Assembly: GCA_015661585.1 (NCBI GenBank)
Contig: DQVU01000134.1
Location: 1 to 7,609 of the forward strand
Reading direction: 5' to 3'
DNA: 7,609 bases
From: Methanothermococcus okinawensis
GTDB taxonomy: Archaea; AGJL01; Methanococci; Methanococcales; Methanococcaceae
Shown here: positions 5,618 through 7,609 of the stretch, in pieces
Layout of the letters: each line of letters starts with the position of its first letter
Position numbering within the stretch: the stretch's first letter is position 1
Program-made: the position numbers and the translations under genes
The notes under the pieces: generated by a model
Databases searched by the model: none
Told to the model about the DNA's origin: nothing
The model's input: only the letters and a program-made list of their open reading frames with translations

Positions 5618-6001
5618 ATGTCTGAAAGTATAGAGGATTTCTTAGAGAAGACCTATCTATTTACCAAGGATAAAAACAGACCTATAAAAACTACCGAGTT
5701 GGCTAAACTGTTGAATATAAAACCCCCTGCTATTACAAATATGGCTAAAAAACTCCATAAATTAGGTTATGTGGAGTATGAACCCTATATAGGCATAAGA
5801 CTAACGGAAAAAGGTATAGAGAAGGCAAAGATTATCATAGATAAACACAATATCATTGAGACATTCTTAGTCGAGTGTTTAGGATTGGAAAAGGAAGTAG
5901 CCTATAGGGAGGCCTGTAAATTGGAACATGCCATGTCTGATAGAGTATTTAAGAGATTTAAAGAATTTGTAGAGAATCATATAAAGTGTAAGAAGACTTA
6001 A
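5618..6001 (+). CDS. Short DtxR/MntR-family metal-dependent transcriptional regulator
   Basis: Proteins of this family bind divalent iron or manganese and then dimerise on operator DNA, usually repressing metal uptake. The 127 residues comprise a winged helix (about 4-66; recognition helix near PPAITNMAKKLHKLG at 36-50, wing at YEPYIGIRLTEKG) and the helical dimerisation domain (about 67-121). Candidate metal ligands by alignment are D7 and E10 (SIEDFLE), H77 and E81 (KHNIIE), C100, E103 and H104 (EACKLEH). Cys100 matches the DtxR pattern, whereas D7 resembles MntR. There is no third SH3/FeoA-like domain. ATG 5618 is preferred because GGTGA lies four bases before it; the upstream in-frame ATG at 5570 lies inside the predicted promoter. 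The gene overlaps the opposing DUF63 gene by four bases. The metal and targets are unknown. Confidence 0.88.
   Translation: MSESIEDFLEKTYLFTKDKNRPIKTTELAKLLNIKPPAITNMAKKLHKLGYVEYEPYIGIRLTEKGIEKAKIIIDKHNIIETFLVECLGLEKEVAYREACKLEHAMSDRVFKRFKEFVENHIKCKKT
5998..6001. other. Shared TTAA: tail-to-tail overlap of two stop codons
   Basis: The regulator ends with TAA (5999-6001) and the DUF63 gene ends on the other strand with TAA (complement of 5998-6000). With no spacer, neither gene has its own terminator before entering the other, so overlapping antisense 3' ends are expected. Confidence 0.9.
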
Positions 6002-6813
6002 ACTCCCATCATAGTTCTAAATAGATTTCTAAGTCCAGGGGCAAGGCCTAAGGCCATAATTGTAATTTTCAGGATATTTCTCAGATCTCTATTTTCTACC
6101 TCTCTATTAAGAATATAGAGTACAGTTGTAACTACTACTAACTTTAAAGGTATCATAATATAGGGCCCAAAGTAGCCCATGAAGAGTCTTGGTAAGGGAT
6201 GTTGCTCCCAATATCCATACAACCCAATTCCAATGGCAGTAGATACACCATCTATAAGTTGAGATAGTATAGCATATCTATCTATAGATTGAAACTGTAA
6301 GGTGTTCTTTAGAGGTTTTATCTTTTCACAGAGGTGGTTAAAGATACTATATACTAAAATCACTATAGATAAGACGTACAAGAGAGCTTCGATATGGACT
6401 GTATTTTTTAAAAAGATAACTGTCAAGTAAGTAATAGGTAATACTGCCATCACTGTTGCTAATATGTAATATCTCTCTTTAAGTATTAAACCTGATAGGA
6501 TCATTGCGACCATGTAGTATATACCTACCACTACTACAATACCAGGGGTTACGGTGTAGTATGTATGGGGAATGTATCCACCATCTACAAGAGCCCTTAT
6601 AAGAGATATGAGAACTGTGTAAAATACAGTAACAACTGCAAACTTTCTCTCTATTTCAATATGGAATATCTTACATACTCTGTAGAACAGATACACCATA
6701 AAAAACAGTAAGATACCATAAGTTATTTCCTGGATATAGTTATAACCTGTCTGTTTATCTATAGGTTCTATGTAGTACCTGTAAATAAAACTTTTGATAT
6801 CCAATAGACCCAT
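5998..6813 (-). CDS. DUF63-family multi-pass membrane protein, function unknown
   Basis: The 271-residue protein is hydrophobic, with about seven membrane segments (roughly 29-47, 58-75, 90-112, 117-135, 142-158, 183-200 and 218-235, and a further one near 246-262). Signature stretches of the archaeal DUF63 family are LIRALVDGGYIPHTYYTVTPG (71-91), the DGVSTAIGIGLYGYWEQHPLP block (188-208) and IPLKLVVVTTVLYILN (221-236). The conserved charged and aromatic residues within membrane segments (R73, D77, D188, E203, H205, K224) suggest a ligand or catalytic site; the function is not known for the family. ATG 6813 is chosen because GGTGA stands four bases upstream. An in-frame ATG at 6897 would add 28 low-complexity residues and falls in promoter-like sequence. 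It converges on the metalloregulator gene and shares its TTAA stop. Confidence 0.88.
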   Translation of the reverse strand: MGLLDIKSFIYRYYIEPIDKQTGYNYIQEITYGILLFFMVYLFYRVCKIFHIEIERKFAVVTVFYTVLISLIRALVDGGYIPHTYYTVTPGIVVVVGIYYMVAMILSGLILKERYYILATVMAVLPITYLTVIFLKNTVHIEALLYVLSIVILVYSIFNHLCEKIKPLKNTLQFQSIDRYAILSQLIDGVSTAIGIGLYGYWEQHPLPRLFMGYFGPYIMIPLKLVVVTTVLYILNREVENRDLRNILKITIMALGLAPGLRNLFRTMMGV

Positions 6814-6864
6814 GTATTCACCAAGTTGTGTTGTTGATCTAAGTTCCAGAAGGTTAATGTTGAT

Positions 6865-6888
6865 TATAATTTTTATAATTATAAAATT
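6865..6888 (-). promoter_or_regulatory. Probable promoter of the DUF63 gene
   Basis: An AT-only tract containing AATTATAAAAATTATAA on the minus strand lies 50-75 bases before the ATG at 6813. Several overlapping TATA-like frames are present, so the exact box is uncertain. Confidence 0.4.
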
Positions 6889-6933
6889 AAATGCCAACTT
6901 TGAGACTAAAAATAATCTTAAAAGCCAAACATA

Positions 6934-6950
6934 ATTTATATTTATAAAGT
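6934..6950 (+). promoter_or_regulatory. TATA-like element before the broken frame upstream of ilvC
   Basis: TTTATATTTATAAAGT is a good TATA-like sequence on the plus strand. It would start transcription around 6967, right at the ATG that opens the first segment of the broken frame, so that gene may once have been leaderless or may start further in. Confidence 0.3.
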
Positions 6951-6966
6951 ATTGATTAATATGGAC

Positions 6967-7230
6967 ATGAAATTAATAATTTTAATGATAATAAAAAACA
7001 TACCTGATTTAATTTAGAAACGATTCAAAAACTAAAGATAAAGGGGAAAGGGAGGAGAGTTGTTGTAGTTGATAGAGAAACATTATGAAGTTTTTCCAGT
7101 TGATGCTCCAGTGATAATTGCCAATATATGTAAAGATTTAATAACAACTGGAAGTAAGATAAAAGATATCGATATGGAGGATTTGGAGATATTAGTCTCT
7201 CGGCAACTTCTCGCCGATAGGGTTAAATAA
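6967..7230 (+). pseudogene. Small gene broken across two frames, unknown family
   Basis: Three open segments join into one plausible protein of about 90 residues. Segment one, from ATG 6967, reads MKLIILMIIKNIPDLI and stops at TAG 7015. Segment two, in another frame, reads NLETIQKLKIKGKGRRVVVV then DR, and stops at TGA 7086. Segment three, back in the first frame, begins at TTG 7069 directly after a TAG and reads EKHYEVFPVDAPVIIANICK, DLITTGSKIKDIDMEDLEIL, VSRQLLADRVK, ending at TAA 7230. Segment three has strongly protein-like composition. It could also stand alone as a 53-residue gene with a TTG start and GGAGG about 13 bases upstream. I do not recognise the family. It lies 47 bases before ilvC in the same direction. 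Confidence 0.5.
7200..7217 (+). other. Small GC hairpin near the end of the broken frame
   Basis: TCGGC (7200-7204) pairs with GCCGA (7213-7217) around an 8-base loop. It falls inside the coding-like segment (S-R-Q-L-L-A-D-R), so it may be a coincidence of codons rather than a terminator; no T-run follows directly. Confidence 0.25.
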
Positions 7231-7242
7231 TAAATTTAAAAT
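7226..7242 (+). promoter_or_regulatory. Possible promoter of ilvC
   Basis: AATAATAAATTTAAAAT lies about 36-52 bases before the ilvC ATG. It overlaps the stop of the upstream frame, so ilvC may have its own promoter or be co-transcribed with the relic. Confidence 0.3.
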
Positions 7243-7277
7243 TCTAAGATTATTATAAAAAATAACAGGTGTATAAG

Positions 7278-7609
7278 ATGGTGGAGATATACTACGACAA
7301 AGACGTTACACTGGATGGAGTAAAGGACAAAGTTATTGCAGTTATAGGTTATGGAAATCAGGGGAGGGCACAGTCCCTGAATATGAAAGACAGTGGATTA
7401 AATGTGATAATAGGACTAAGGCCCAACGGTCCATCATGGGAGAGGGCAAAATCTGACGGACATACAGTAATGACTATAGAGGAGGCAAGTAAAGAGGCTG
7501 ATGTGATCCATATACTTATACCAGATGAGGTTCAGCCAACAGTCTATGAAAAACAGATAAAACCTTTCCTAAAGGAGGGGAAAACCTTAGGGTTCTCCCA
7601 TGGCTACAA
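7278..7609 (+). CDS. ilvC: Ketol-acid reductoisomerase, N-terminal part, cut by right edge
   Basis: This enzyme (EC 1.1.1.86) isomerises and reduces acetolactate or acetohydroxybutyrate with NAD(P)H in valine, leucine and isoleucine synthesis. The 110 visible residues begin MVEIYYDKDVTLDGVKDKVI, followed by the dinucleotide motif GYGNQGRAQSLNMKDSG (24-40), the cofactor phosphate loop GLRPNGPSWERA (46-57), HILIPDE (78-84) and LGFSHGY (104-110), whose His108 is the conserved residue of the H-G-[FY]-N motif. The usual class I length is about 330 residues, so two thirds lie beyond the edge. The start is supported by AGGTG before ATG, at six bases. Arg47 and Ser53 in the loop suggest NADPH preference, by family rules. 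Confidence 0.95.
   Translation, partial: MVEIYYDKDVTLDGVKDKVIAVIGYGNQGRAQSLNMKDSGLNVIIGLRPNGPSWERAKSDGHTVMTIEEASKEADVIHILIPDEVQPTVYEKQIKPFLKEGKTLGFSHGY

Noticed and set aside
6814..6897. Twenty-eight extra N-terminal residues for the DUF63 protein
   Set aside because: The extension is mostly isoleucine, asparagine and lysine from the AT-rich promoter, and GGTGA precedes ATG 6813.
1..7609. CRISPR array, tRNA or rRNA genes, defence or toxin-antitoxin operon
   Set aside because: No regularly spaced repeats, cloverleaf arms or recognisable defence proteins were found on either strand.

Overview
The window is AT-rich DNA from a methanogenic archaeon of the Methanococcales, most likely a thermophilic or hyperthermophilic genus such as Methanotorris, Methanothermococcus or Methanocaldococcus. 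This rests on the gene content (stand-alone NifB, a DUF63 membrane protein, an MJ-type UPF0237 ACT protein, a methanococcal enolase), on AT-rich promoters with TATA-like boxes, and on ribosome-binding sites of the GGTGA type. The genus is inference. Inositol-phosphate synthase of the type found in hyperthermophiles fits a Methanotorris-like organism that makes di-myo-inositol phosphate.

Layout, left to right. Positions 1-540 (minus) hold the N-terminal 180 residues of a secreted cell-wall-binding-repeat-2 protein that runs off the left edge. 541-872 is a gap with this gene's promoter and some non-functional, possibly relic sequence. 873-2024 (minus) is myo-inositol-1-phosphate synthase with its own promoter. 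2265-2499 (plus) is a small decayed gene with stops and a frame change. 2506-3679 (minus) is a two-gene unit, nifB followed by an ACT-domain protein. 3825-5117 (minus) is enolase, starting at TTG. 5118-5617 is a long divergent intergenic region with a GC-rich inverted repeat, a possible relic reading frame and the promoters of enolase and of the next gene. 5618-6001 (plus) is a short DtxR/MntR-family metalloregulator. It meets 5998-6813 (minus), a DUF63 multi-pass membrane protein, tail to tail with the two stop codons sharing TTAA. 6967-7230 (plus) is a small reading frame broken across two frames. 7278-7609 (plus) is the start of ketol-acid reductoisomerase (ilvC), cut by the right edge.

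Most genes are core housekeeping: carbon flow (enolase), branched-chain amino acid synthesis (ilvC), inositol solutes or lipids, and nitrogenase cofactor assembly. They do not form one pathway. Five genes share exactly GGTGA, four bases, then the start codon, which settles three start choices: TTG for enolase, and internal ATGs for the regulator and the DUF63 protein. No known defence system, CRISPR array, tRNA, rRNA or intact mobile element was seen. The least explained parts are the three decayed or broken reading frames in the intergenic regions, the 5240-5329 inverted repeat, and the functions of the ACT and DUF63 proteins.
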